Assembly: GCA_903851415.1 (NCBI GenBank)
Contig: CAINOE010000017.1
Coordinates: forward strand, 1 to 64,000
DNA length: 64,000 nucleotides
From: an uncultured Rhodopila sp.
GTDB taxonomy: Bacteria > Pseudomonadota > Alphaproteobacteria > Acetobacterales > Acetobacteraceae
Reading direction: 5' to 3'
Shown here: piece by piece, positions 42,189 to 50,404 of the stretch
Layout: every line of letters begins with the position of its first letter
Numbering within the stretch: position 1 is the stretch's first letter
Made by a program: the position numbers and the translations under genes
The notes under the pieces: generated by a model
What the model was told of the DNA's origin: nothing
Databases searched by the model: none
What the model saw: the letters and a program-made list of their open reading frames with translations, nothing else

Positions 42189-43223
42189 ATGATGCGCGGC
42201 CGATATTGGATCGTCCTGGCTGCGGTTCCCGCCGCTCTGCTGTCCGCCGATGTCGTCTACTGGCGCATCGCGTCCGACCGGTTGCGCGGCGGGCTGCAGG
42301 ACTGGATCGCGGCGCAGCGGTCGCAAGGGTGGGAGATCGACTCCGCCCCGGCCGCGTTGAGCGGATGGCCGCGGTCCGCCGGCGTCACGCTGCCGAGCCT
42401 GCATATGCGGCACACCGGCAGCGGTCTGCCCGGCGCTTTCGAGTGGGCATCGTCCGGCCTCGTGCTGTCGGTTCCGCTGTATCTTCCCACTGATGTGGAC
42501 GTCTCGTTCCGCGGTCCCCAACACCTGCGCATCGGCACGGCGCCTGAGACCGTCGTCACCGGCGAGGCGCTGGCGGCGGCGGTGCCGCTGGGGGAGGATG
42601 CGCCGGCATCGTTCACCCTGCACGCGACCGGTCTGCGCGTGCAACCGGCTGCCGGCCCCTGGCAGGTGACGGCCGGACTGCTTGACGCCCGGGCCGCCCT
42701 GTCGGGCCGCGGCGCCAGCCAGGGGATCGCATTCTCGGCGCGTGCCGAGGCGATCGAGCTGCCGATCGGCTTCCGGTGGGCGCTCGGCCGCACCATCTCG
42801 TCCGTGTCGGCGGAGGGCAGGCTGAACGGCCCGTTCCCGGACGGCGGCGACATCGCGGCCCAGGCGCGGAGCTGGCGCGACAACGGCGGATCGCTGGAGG
42901 TCAGCCATCTGGCGATGGGGTGGGGCCCGCTGGGCCTGAACTCCTCGGCGACGCTGGCGCTGGATGACCAGCTTCAGCCGATGGGCAGCGGCAGCGCCCG
43001 CGCCGTCGGCTATGCCGACACGCTCGATCGCCTGGCGGCGGCCGGCATGCTGACGAAGTCCGCGGCGACGGCGGCCAAGGCGGTGCTGTCGCTGCTGGCG
43101 GGCACCAGCGACACGGATGAGCCGCCGGAGGTTGATGTACCGTTGACACTTCAATATCGCACGCTTTCTATGCGCCAGGTGCCCTTGGTGCGGCTTCCGG
43201 AACTCGACTGGCCCGCGCGATAG
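42189..43223 (+). CDS. DUF2125 family protein
   Basis: 344 residues. An N-terminal signal or anchor (VLAAVPAALLSADVVYW) is followed by the family's W-R-x-A / G-W-x-I / L-S-G-W-P-R pattern and a long beta-rich, AsmA-like body. The family is alphaproteobacterial and has no assigned function; it is probably periplasmic. It stands alone on the plus strand between the plsC operon and a small ACT-like gene, with 113 bp after it. Confidence 0.82.
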   Translation: MMRGRYWIVLAAVPAALLSADVVYWRIASDRLRGGLQDWIAAQRSQGWEIDSAPAALSGWPRSAGVTLPSLHMRHTGSGLPGAFEWASSGLVLSVPLYLPTDVDVSFRGPQHLRIGTAPETVVTGEALAAAVPLGEDAPASFTLHATGLRVQPAAGPWQVTAGLLDARAALSGRGASQGIAFSARAEAIELPIGFRWALGRTISSVSAEGRLNGPFPDGGDIAAQARSWRDNGGSLEVSHLAMGWGPLGLNSSATLALDDQLQPMGSGSARAVGYADTLDRLAAAGMLTKSAATAAKAVLSLLAGTSDTDEPPEVDVPLTLQYRTLSMRQVPLVRLPELDWPAR

Positions 43224-43336
43224 TGGTAGAGGTGAGTCATGCGATACGGGATTCAGAGCATTCGAATTAGCGGCCCGGCTGCCTAGCAGCCGGGGTTATC
43301 CCGCCTTTTCGACCCATTGCTCTGGAGTGCGACCCG

Positions 43337-43615
43337 ATGTCCGAGGACATGAATTCCACCGTATTCGTCCGTTTCCTGCTCGATGCCGATACCGCGCCGG
43401 GGCTGTTGTCCCGGCTGTTGCAGCCCTACGCCAAGCGCGACCTGGTGCCCGACCGGATGTGGTCGCACCGCTCCGGCGACACGCTGCATGTGGAAATCGC
43501 CATGGAGGCGATGCCGGCCGAGGTCGTGCATGTGGTCGAGGGCAATCTGCGCCAGGTTGTCGGCGTGCGGACCGTTACCCGTGTGATGCGGACCTGCCTG
43601 CGTCAGGTCGCCTGA
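43337..43615 (+). CDS. ACT-domain-like small protein
   Basis: 92 residues with the ACT alternation: an N-terminal strand and helix (FVRFLLDADTAPGLLSRLLQPYAKRD), a middle strand region (TLHVEIAMEA), and a closing helix/strand (VRTVTRVMRTCL). ACT domains usually bind amino acids or regulate partner enzymes; here no enzyme domain is attached. Its 3' end overlaps the convergent nth gene by 13 bp. The function is unknown. Confidence 0.7.
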   Translation: MSEDMNSTVFVRFLLDADTAPGLLSRLLQPYAKRDLVPDRMWSHRSGDTLHVEIAMEAMPAEVVHVVEGNLRQVVGVRTVTRVMRTCLRQVA

Positions 43616-44292
43616 AGCGCCGCTTCCGGGGCGGGCGACTTGTCGGGGTAGCGGCACCAGGCGGCGGCGGCGCAGCGCCAGCATTCGGGCCGCCGCGCCT
43701 TGCACACGTACCGGCCATGCAGGATCAGCCAGTGGTGCGAGTCCCGCAGCCGCCCGGGCGGGATCCGCTTGAGCAGGCTGTCCTCGACCTCCCGCGGGGT
43801 CTTGCCGGGGGCCAGGCCGGTGCGGTTGCCGAGGCGGAAGATGTGCGTGTCCACCGCCATCGTGCTCTCGCCGAACGCCACGTTCAGCACGACGTTGGCG
43901 GTCTTGCGGCCGACGCCGGGCAGCGCCTCCAGCGCCGCGCGGTCGCGCGGCACTTCGCCGCCGTGCTGTTCGACCAGTTCGCGGGAGAGCTGCACGACGT
44001 TGCGGGCTTTCGTCTGCCACAGCCCGATCGACCGGATATGGGCGGCAACGCCGTCGACACCGAGCGCCACCATCGCGGCCGGATTGGGGGCGGCGGCGAA
44101 CAGGCTGACGGTGGCGCGGTTGACCGAAAGGTCGGTTGCCTGCGCCGACAGCACCACCGCAACCAGCAGGGTGAACGGGTCGGTGAAGCTCAGCTCCGAT
44201 TCCGGCGCCGGATTGTGCGCCGCCAGGGCTTCGATGAACGCGCCGACTTCAGCGCGGGTCATCTGCGGAGTCTTGCGCGGCGCCTTCGGCAT
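43603..44292 (-). CDS. nth: Endonuclease III
   Basis: 229 residues. The helix-hairpin-helix LPGVGRKTANVVL carries the catalytic lysine, and VDTHIFRLGNR carries the catalytic aspartate. The four iron-sulfur cysteines follow the C-x6-C-x2-C-x5-C spacing (CKARRPECWRCAAAAWC). It removes oxidised pyrimidines and nicks abasic sites. The start MPKAPRKTPQ gives a normal length. The gene lies 8 bp from the FGase-like gene on the same strand and converges on the ACT-like gene. Confidence 0.96.
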   Translation of the reverse strand: MPKAPRKTPQMTRAEVGAFIEALAAHNPAPESELSFTDPFTLLVAVVLSAQATDLSVNRATVSLFAAAPNPAAMVALGVDGVAAHIRSIGLWQTKARNVVQLSRELVEQHGGEVPRDRAALEALPGVGRKTANVVLNVAFGESTMAVDTHIFRLGNRTGLAPGKTPREVEDSLLKRIPPGRLRDSHHWLILHGRYVCKARRPECWRCAAAAWCRYPDKSPAPEAALQAT

Positions 44293-44299
44293 CGGCGCG

Positions 44300-45076
44300 T
44301 CAGGCGGCCTGCAGGGCGGCGTCGGCGGCGGTGAACAGGCGGGCGAGGCGTTTGGCCCAGGCGCGCTGGCCGTCGGGTTCGGCGATCAGGTCCTGGCGGA
44401 TCTCGATCTCGACATGCGGCAGGCCGCGCCGCTGCCCGTGCGACGGGATGCTGAAGTCGCTGTCCTCGGCGAGCGCATACGGCGCGTTGTCGCCGACGAC
44501 CAGATCGCCTTCGCGGCGCAGCAGGTCCAGCAGGATCAGCGCCAGCTTCGGGTCCTTGTCGTACAGGACGCCGATCTGCATGGCGCGGCTTTCGCCTTTG
44601 AAGGAGGGGGTGAAGGAATGCATGGCGATCAGCACGGTGCGGCGGTGCGCCCGCGCGTCCAGCAGGGCGCGGATGCGGTCGTGGTACGGGGTGAAAATCG
44701 CCGCGACCCGGGCGGCCTTCGCCGCCTCGGTCAGGCCGCGGTTGCCGGGGATGGCCGTGTATTCGCTGATCTCCGGCATGGCGGTCGGCCAGGACGGGTC
44801 GCGGTTGCAGTCCACGACAAGGCGCGAATAGGTCTGCAGCACGGCGGTCGCGTCCAGGTGGTCGCACAGGCATTCGGTGACCCCGGCGATGCCGATGTCC
44901 CAGGCAATGTGGCGGCGGCGTTCGGCCTCCGGCACGCCGAGGTCGCCGAGCGCCCTCGGAATCGCCCTTCCCGCATGATCAGCCGTCAAAAACAACGCCG
45001 ATCGGCCGGATTCGCGGAGGACGCGGACGGGGGAGGGATCGGAGGGGGAAAGCAGGGGAGGGAGATGGTCTGGCAT
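44300..45076 (-). CDS. N-formylglutamate amidohydrolase family protein
   Basis: 258 residues. LTADHAGRAIP, DIGIAGVTECL, RLVVDCNRDP, AMHSFTPSF and HVEIEIRQDLI give the family's metal-site and substrate histidines, aspartates, glutamates and arginines. Characterised members hydrolyse N-formylglutamate in histidine degradation; no hut genes are nearby, so another N-acyl amino acid could be the substrate. ATG 45076 is preferred over TTG 45085. Only 28 bp separate it from the divergent nitrile-hydratase-like gene, so promoters must overlap the opposing coding regions or a start is further inside. Confidence 0.85.
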   Translation of the reverse strand: MPDHLPPLLSPSDPSPVRVLRESGRSALFLTADHAGRAIPRALGDLGVPEAERRRHIAWDIGIAGVTECLCDHLDATAVLQTYSRLVVDCNRDPSWPTAMPEISEYTAIPGNRGLTEAAKAARVAAIFTPYHDRIRALLDARAHRRTVLIAMHSFTPSFKGESRAMQIGVLYDKDPKLALILLDLLRREGDLVVGDNAPYALAEDSDFSIPSHGQRRGLPHVEIEIRQDLIAEPDGQRAWAKRLARLFTAADAALQAA

Positions 45077-45104
45077 TCCGTGCAAGATGGGCTATCGTCG
45101 CGCC

Positions 45105-45413
45105 ATGGGCAAGGAATCCGGCCGCGCGCACCACGATCTCGGCGGCGTCGCGAAATACATGTGCGACCCGGTGGACACCGGGCCGCATGAACTGACCGAT
45201 TTCGACCGTGAGGTCGATGCGCTGCGCCAGTTGCTGTCGGCAAAGCAACTGATGACGGTGGACGAACTGCGGCGCGGCATCGAGGCCATCCCCGAGGCAG
45301 AGTATCACCGGCTGAGCTACTACCAGCGCTGGATCCGCTCCATCGCCGATAACCTGCTGCGCCGCGGCGTGCTGACCGAGGCGGAGTTGCGCGCCGCGAT
45401 GGGGACTCCGTGA
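45105..45413 (+). CDS. Nitrile hydratase/thiocyanate hydrolase beta subunit, N-terminal half
   Basis: 102 residues matching the N-terminal part of the nitrile hydratase beta chain: an HDLGG opening, then a helical DFDREVDALRQLL region, HRLSYYQRWIRSIADNLL and GVLTEAEL. The C-terminal SH3-like half is the next gene, with a TGATG stop/start overlap. Thiocyanate hydrolase has the same split of the beta chain into two subunits. ATG 45105 keeps the HDLGG motif near the N-terminus; ATG 45087 is alternative. The three-gene set probably forms one heteromer. Confidence 0.8.
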   Translation: MGKESGRAHHDLGGVAKYMCDPVDTGPHELTDFDREVDALRQLLSAKQLMTVDELRRGIEAIPEAEYHRLSYYQRWIRSIADNLLRRGVLTEAELRAAMGTP

Positions 45414-45691
45414 TGTTCGCGCCGGGCGAGACGGTGCGGGTGAAGGACGCATGGCCGGAGGCCGCCGGGCCGGTGCATATCCGCACCCCGCATTACGTGC
45501 GCGGGGTGGCCGGAGAGGTCGTGCGCCACCTCGGCGACTTTCCCAACCCCGAGGACCTGGCCTTCGCCCGGCCCGCGGAGAGCCGTCCGCTGTACCATGT
45601 CCGGTTCCGCAAGGAGACGATCTGGCCGGAGGCGAAGCCGGACGACGAGCTGCTGATCGAAATCTTCGAGCATTGGCTGGAGCGGCCATGA
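45413..45691 (+). CDS. Nitrile hydratase/thiocyanate hydrolase beta subunit, C-terminal SH3-like half
   Basis: 92 residues. FAPGETVRVKDAWP, IRTPHYVRGVAGEVV, PLYHVRFRKETIWPE and a terminal LIEIFEHWLERP match the nitrile hydratase beta C-terminal barrel that packs on the metal subunit. It starts on the stop of the N-terminal half (TGATG) and its own TGA overlaps the alpha-like ATG, so all three are translated in series. It is a separate gene, not a frameshift, because the same split occurs in thiocyanate hydrolase. Confidence 0.85.
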   Translation: MFAPGETVRVKDAWPEAAGPVHIRTPHYVRGVAGEVVRHLGDFPNPEDLAFARPAESRPLYHVRFRKETIWPEAKPDDELLIEIFEHWLERP

Positions 45692-46272
45692 CCATCCTGG
45701 AATCCGACAGCGCCGGTTTGCTGGCCGCGGTGCAGGCGGTGCTGGAGCGGAAAGGCCTCGTTTCCACATTCGAAGTGCACCAGCAGATCGCCATCACCGA
45801 TGCCGCCAACCCGGGCCAGGGCGCGCGGATGGTTGCCAGGGCGTGGCTCGATCCGGACTACCGGTCGCTGCTGCTGGAGGACGGCACGGCGGCGGCGGAG
45901 GCGCTGGGAATCCGGATGCGCGGCATGCCGCCTCTGGGGGTGCTGGAGAATACCGCGGGGGTGCATCACCTTGTGGTCTGCACGCTGTGCAGTTGCTACC
46001 CGCGCGCGGTGCTGGGCTATCCGCCGTTCTGGTACAAGTCGGCCGGCTACCGGGCGCGGGCGATCCGCGATCCGCGCGAGCTGCTGGCGTCGGAGTGGAA
46101 GACCGTGATCCCGGACACGGTGAAGCTGCGGGTGGTGGATTCAACGGCGGATTACCGCTGGATGGTGCTGCCGCGACGGCCCGCCGGGACGGAGGATTGG
46201 GACGAGGCTCGCCTCTCCGCAATCGTCCGCGCCGGCGATATGATTGGCGTGACGGTTCCTGAAGTCGGATAG
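45688..46272 (+). CDS. Nitrile hydratase alpha/thiocyanate hydrolase gamma-like metal subunit, cobalt type
   Basis: 194 residues. The active site is VCTLCSCYPRAVLG with cysteines at about 98, 101 and 103; threonine after the first cysteine is the cobalt-type form. In the family two of these cysteines are oxidised to sulfinic and sulfenic acids. WYKSAGYRARA and the N-terminal helical domain also match. The enzyme would hydrate nitriles to amides or split thiocyanate; the substrate cannot be decided from sequence alone. No activator/metallochaperone gene is adjacent. It is the third gene of an overlapping operon. Confidence 0.88.
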   Translation: MTILESDSAGLLAAVQAVLERKGLVSTFEVHQQIAITDAANPGQGARMVARAWLDPDYRSLLLEDGTAAAEALGIRMRGMPPLGVLENTAGVHHLVVCTLCSCYPRAVLGYPPFWYKSAGYRARAIRDPRELLASEWKTVIPDTVKLRVVDSTADYRWMVLPRRPAGTEDWDEARLSAIVRAGDMIGVTVPEVG

Positions 46273-46293
46273 GGTGGCCGGGAGGAGATTGCG

Positions 46294-46518
46294 GTGGATC
46301 CATTGACCCGCGAGGCGTCTATCGTCCGGCACGGCGGCGAAGCCAAAATCATCATCGTGCCCGAGGCAGAGTTCGGGGGCTGGCCGGAGACGATCCACCT
46401 GCTGGGCAATCCGGCGAATGCCACGCGCCTGCTTCCGTCGATCCGCTCGGCAGATGCGGGCATCGTGCGGGAGCATGATCTGATTGAAGGGCCGGCCAGC
46501 GCCGCCGGTGAGCGGTGA
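46294..46518 (+). CDS. N-truncated YefM-like antitoxin
   Basis: 74 residues. GGEAKIIIVPEAEF, ETIHLLGNPANATRLL and a final V-x-E-H-D-L-I-E match the C-terminal half of YefM antitoxins, the part that clamps the YoeB toxin. The N-terminal DNA-binding half is absent, yet GGAGGA sits eight bases upstream of GTG 46294, so the short form has its own ribosome site. No YoeB/RelE gene follows. It may be a relic, or an antidote to a toxin elsewhere. It starts 21 bp after the nitrile-hydratase-like operon. Confidence 0.65.
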   Translation: MDPLTREASIVRHGGEAKIIIVPEAEFGGWPETIHLLGNPANATRLLPSIRSADAGIVREHDLIEGPASAAGER

Positions 46519-46537
46519 GACCCGTCCCCGGCTGATA

Positions 46538-47011
46538 TCAGAGCAACCCCTCCACGTCCTTGACGAGACTCTCCGGCTTCGCCGTCGGCGCGAAGCGGGA
46601 CACCACCTCGCCTTTGCGGTCGATCAGGAACTTGGTGAAATTCCATTTGATGGCGGACCCCAGCAGGCCGCCCTTCTGCGCTTTCAGCCACACATACAGC
46701 GGGTGCGCACCGGCGCCGTTCACCTCGATCTTGGAGAAGATCGGGAAGGTCACGCGGTACGTCGTGTCGCAGAACGCCGCGATTTCGGCGTCCGAACCCG
46801 GCTCCTGATGGCCGAACTGGTCGCAGGGGAAGCCGAGGATTTCGAACCCGCGCGGCCCGAACTGCTCGTACAGCGCCTGCAAGCCCTTGTATTGCGGGGT
46901 AAATCCGCATTTGGAGGCGACATTCACCACCAGCAGAACCTTGCCGCGGTATGCCTCCAGGCTGCGCTCCTCGCCTGTGCCGAGCCTGGCGCTGAAATCA
47001 TAGACCGACAT
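46538..47011 (-). CDS. Glutathione peroxidase (cysteine type)
   Basis: 157 residues. NVASKCGFTPQYKGL has cysteine in place of selenocysteine; FPCDQFGHQEPGSD (glutamine) and KWNFTKFLID (tryptophan and asparagine) complete the catalytic tetrad. It reduces hydroperoxides with glutathione or thioredoxin. ATG 47011 has a strong AGGAGG site upstream; a longer frame starting at 47038 is less likely. It is a single gene, convergent with the short antitoxin gene. Confidence 0.94.
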   Translation of the reverse strand: MSVYDFSARLGTGEERSLEAYRGKVLLVVNVASKCGFTPQYKGLQALYEQFGPRGFEILGFPCDQFGHQEPGSDAEIAAFCDTTYRVTFPIFSKIEVNGAGAHPLYVWLKAQKGGLLGSAIKWNFTKFLIDRKGEVVSRFAPTAKPESLVKDVEGLL

Positions 47012-47313
47012 CGTGTCCTCCTGTGCCGGGGCGCACACTAAAACAGGTTACGCGGCGGCGGAAGCGCCCGCCATGTTGCTCGCGTCAAGTAACAAACATG
47101 CGGCGGTATGAACAGTCGTCTTCACTATTCTGATATTCTATCTGTTTCACAGTTCTATCAATAAAGCGGTCGTGCTACACCATTGCTTGAGCGAAGTCCC
47201 TGCGGACTTGCGGCTCCCGGCCTTTTGGCCGGATGGCCGCCGCTGTCAGCCCCACGCTCGGGCGTGCGCCAAAATGGCTTGTGAATCCTTCCGTTCAAGC
47301 GGGGAACAAGGCC
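47012..47313. other. Leader region of the Ig-repeat protein with two hairpins
   Basis: An AT-rich section at 47100-47165 may hold divergent promoters. Further on, AAGTCC-CTGC-GGACTT (47193-47210) and CCGGCC-TTTT-GGCCGG (47217-47234) form perfect six-bp stems. They would sit in the 5' untranslated region if translation starts at 47314. No gene is apparent. Confidence 0.45.
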
Positions 47314-50300
47314 ATGGCTGTAACGCTGAATGCCACTGCATTTGTCAATGCGAAGGCGGCGTCCATCGCAGTGTCGCAGATCGTCAGCACAGCCGCGAGC
47401 AGCAGCAATCCGGCCTATCTGGTGCTGACCGCGCTCGACCGCAACGAATACACCGCGGGCGCCACCGGAGCGACCGGAAACCTGTCCGGCAACGGCCACG
47501 TGCTGAACCTTTCCTCCCTCGGCGGCGACGGGCGCGGGGCGGGGATCATCTTTACCTACATTGCTGCGAGCGGCCGGTACTACAACAGCACATACGGCTA
47601 TCTGGACCAGTTGACCTACAACGCCTCCGGCAGCCTGGATGACGTCACCAACCTGTCCTTCTTCGGCACCGGCTCGCTCGGCCTCGCCACCGACTATGCC
47701 AACAACGCGTACCTCATGATGCAGACCGACGCACCGGGCTATCTGGGCAGCGCCACGGTTGTCACCGAGCAGGGGTACAGCGGCACCGTGCCGGGCCAGG
47801 CGACGCCGGATTCGATCGCCGCCGCGGCCGGCAGTTTCGTCGGCAAGGCCTGGAACATGAACGGCTGCTGGGTTCTCGCCAGCACCATCGCCGCCGAGGC
47901 CGGAGCTTCCCTGCCGGTGCAGAGCACCGCCATCGGCGTTGCCGGCCAGGCCAACGGCGAGTGGATCGTCGCGTATAACGGCCCCGCAGGGCAGGGTGGC
48001 AACTGGCAGTCCATGGTGACGGCGGGCGAGATCATCGCCTTCGGCACCGGGGGCGGCAGCGGCCATATCACCACCTGCGTGTCCGGCTCCGGCGCTTCGG
48101 CGATGCTGGTGGACAACATCACCTACGAAAATTACCTCGGCCAGATCACCAATCCGGCAAATGACGGGTCCGCGAGCGACGTGCTGGTCGCGGCGCCGCA
48201 TGCGGCGTCGCAGGAATGGTCCGGGGTGTCGGGATCTTCGGTCGTGATCTACGAGCTCGATACGCCTGCCGTCACCGCCTCGGCGGGCGCCGATTATCTG
48301 TTCGCGGGCGCCTCCCAGTCGCTGGGATCGCTGTTTTCCGCAGCCGATCCCGCGGGCAAGACGATCGCCGAATGGCAGGTGTATGACACCGCAGCGGAAG
48401 ATTCGTTTTCTTACAACGGCGGCCGCGGCCAGGCCCACTCCGCCGCAACCGCGATCACGTCGGCATCGCTTGCGTCGGTTTCGCTGCTGGCCGGCTCCGG
48501 CCCCGCCGCCGACACGCTGGAGGTTCGCGCCTTCAACGGCAGCTACTGGGGCGACTGGGCATCGCTGGCGGTCACCGTCACGGCGGGACCGAAGGCCCCT
48601 GTGCTCAACGCGCAGACCGCGGCGCAGACCTGGGTGGCCGGCCAATCGATCAGCCTGGCGCTGGCGGCGAACACGTTCGCCGACCCGCAGGCGCAACCGC
48701 TGACTTACAAGGCGGCGCTGTCCGGCGGCGCGGCCCTGCCCGCCTGGCTGACGTTCAACGCAGCGACCGAGACCTTCGCCGGCACCGCGCCGACGGGCAA
48801 TCAGACCCTGAGCATCGTCGTCACCGCGACGGACAGCAGCGGCCTGTCGGCATCGGAGACGATCGCGGCCTCCGTCATCAGCCCGCCGAAGCTGGCGGTC
48901 CGGACGGCAAATCAGATCTGGAACCAGGGGCGGACGATTTCCCTGGCGCTGGCCGGGACGTTCACCGATCCGCAGGGGGGCGCGCTGAGCTACAAGGCGG
49001 CGTTGGCCGGCGGGCAGGCGTTGCCGAACTGGCTGACGTTCAATGCGGCGACACAAACGTTCAGCGGCGGCGCCCCCGGCGTGGCGCAGACGCTGAGCAT
49101 CGCCGTCACCGCGACGGACAGCTTCGGCCTGTCATCGTCGGAGACATTTTCGGCCACCGTCATCGCCGCGCCGAAAGTCGCCGCGGCAACGCCGAACCAG
49201 ACCTGGGCGGAGGGACGGGCGGTTTCCCTGGCGCTGCCCGCGGGCACGTTCGCCGATCCGCAGGGCGAGAAGCTGACCTATGCGGCGACCCAATGGAACG
49301 GTTCGGCGCTGCCGAACTGGCTGACGTTCAATGCGGCGACAGGGACGTTCAGCGGCACGGCCCCGGCCACGGCGCAGACCCTCAATATTCTCGTTACCGC
49401 CACCAACAGCGCCGGCCTGTCGGTGTCGGAGCAGTTCGCGGCTGCCATACTGCCCCCGCCGGTCGTTGCGGCCGCCACGGCAGCGCAGACCTGGCTGGCG
49501 GGACGGACGATTTCGCTGGCTCTGCCGGCGGGCACCTTCACCGATCCGCTGGGCCAGAAGCTGATCTACAAAGCGACCTTGGCAAACGGGCAGGCTCTGC
49601 CGGGCTGGCTGACCTTCAACGCGGCGGCCGAAACGTTCACCGGCACGGCGCCGGCGGGGGCGCAGACCCTCGGCATCCTGGTCACCGCCACCGACAGCAG
49701 CGGCCTGGCCGTGTCGGAGACGATATCGGCGACCGTCATCGGCGCGCCGGTGCTCGCGGCGGCGACGCCGGGCCAGACCTGGGTGGCAGGAAAGGCGATT
49801 TCCCTGGCGCTCCCCGCCACGACATTCGCCGATCCGCAGGGACAGAAGCTGACCTACAAGGCGGCCTTGGCGAACGGGCAGCCGCTGCCGAACTGGTTGA
49901 CCTTCAACGCGGCGACCGAGACGTTCAGCGGCACCGCGCCGAACGCCGCGCAAAGCCTCGGCATCACGGTCACCGCGACGGACAGCAGCGGCCTGTCCGC
50001 CTCGGAAAGCTTCACCGCCAGCGTGCAGGCGGCAACATCGGCATCGGCGAAAGCGATGACCGTGTCACTTCAGCCGGCCGGCAAGATCGCCGCGGTCGTC
50101 CCGGCCGGCAGCATCCTCGCGTGGGCCGCCGGTTCGTCCGGGGCAACGATGGGATTCCTCGCGGCCGATACCGCCGCCCCGGCCGCGGCGGGATACCGCG
50201 CCACCGCCTTGCCGGCACCGGGCGGGATCATGAGTTTCGCCGCGCTGGCGGCGGATGGCGGCCTGACGCCGCCCGCCGGGCTGTTCCCCGCGTCCGCGTC

Positions 50301-50403
50301 CGCCGGCTGGTTGCCAACGGCATCCGGGACGGAAGCGGCGGCCTTCGGCGCGGCCCTGTTCGACCCGGCGCAAACCCCCGGCCTGCCCGGGTTTCACACC
50401 TGA
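47314..50403 (+). CDS. Large surface protein: peptidase-like head and five Ig-like repeats
   Basis: 1029 residues. The N-terminal 300 residues contain GCWVLASTIAAEAGASLP and, about 65 residues later, GGGSGHITTCVSG: a cysteine and histidine in the order and context of NlpC/P60- or CHAP-like cysteine peptidases, though the family is not certain. From about residue 435 come five repeats of 95-96 residues, each with Q-T-W-x-x-G-R, F-x-D-P-x-G, W-L-T-F-N-A-A and V-T-A-T-D-S, the putative-Ig (cadherin-like) type. No classical signal peptide is visible, so export would need another route. ATG 47314 has GGGGAA upstream. It was probably expanded by recombination between repeats. Confidence 0.75.
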   Translation: MAVTLNATAFVNAKAASIAVSQIVSTAASSSNPAYLVLTALDRNEYTAGATGATGNLSGNGHVLNLSSLGGDGRGAGIIFTYIAASGRYYNSTYGYLDQLTYNASGSLDDVTNLSFFGTGSLGLATDYANNAYLMMQTDAPGYLGSATVVTEQGYSGTVPGQATPDSIAAAAGSFVGKAWNMNGCWVLASTIAAEAGASLPVQSTAIGVAGQANGEWIVAYNGPAGQGGNWQSMVTAGEIIAFGTGGGSGHITTCVSGSGASAMLVDNITYENYLGQITNPANDGSASDVLVAAPHAASQEWSGVSGSSVVIYELDTPAVTASAGADYLFAGASQSLGSLFSAADPAGKTIAEWQVYDTAAEDSFSYNGGRGQAHSAATAITSASLASVSLLAGSGPAADTLEVRAFNGSYWGDWASLAVTVTAGPKAPVLNAQTAAQTWVAGQSISLALAANTFADPQAQPLTYKAALSGGAALPAWLTFNAATETFAGTAPTGNQTLSIVVTATDSSGLSASETIAASVISPPKLAVRTANQIWNQGRTISLALAGTFTDPQGGALSYKAALAGGQALPNWLTFNAATQTFSGGAPGVAQTLSIAVTATDSFGLSSSETFSATVIAAPKVAAATPNQTWAEGRAVSLALPAGTFADPQGEKLTYAATQWNGSALPNWLTFNAATGTFSGTAPATAQTLNILVTATNSAGLSVSEQFAAAILPPPVVAAATAAQTWLAGRTISLALPAGTFTDPLGQKLIYKATLANGQALPGWLTFNAAAETFTGTAPAGAQTLGILVTATDSSGLAVSETISATVIGAPVLAAATPGQTWVAGKAISLALPATTFADPQGQKLTYKAALANGQPLPNWLTFNAATETFSGTAPNAAQSLGITVTATDSSGLSASESFTASVQAATSASAKAMTVSLQPAGKIAAVVPAGSILAWAAGSSGATMGFLAADTAAPAAAGYRATALPAPGGIMSFAALAADGGLTPPAGLFPASASAGWLPTASGTEAAAFGAALFDPAQTPGLPGFHT
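48616..50040 (+). repeat. Five tandem Ig-domain coding repeats of about 285 bp
   Basis: The period is about 285-288 bp and each unit starts at a T-A-A-Q-T-W or T-P-x-Q-T-W codon block. The amino-acid repeats are highly alike, and stretches such as the codons for WLTFNAATETF recur nearly identically, which would favour copy-number change by recombination. Confidence 0.8.
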
Positions 50404-50404
50404 G

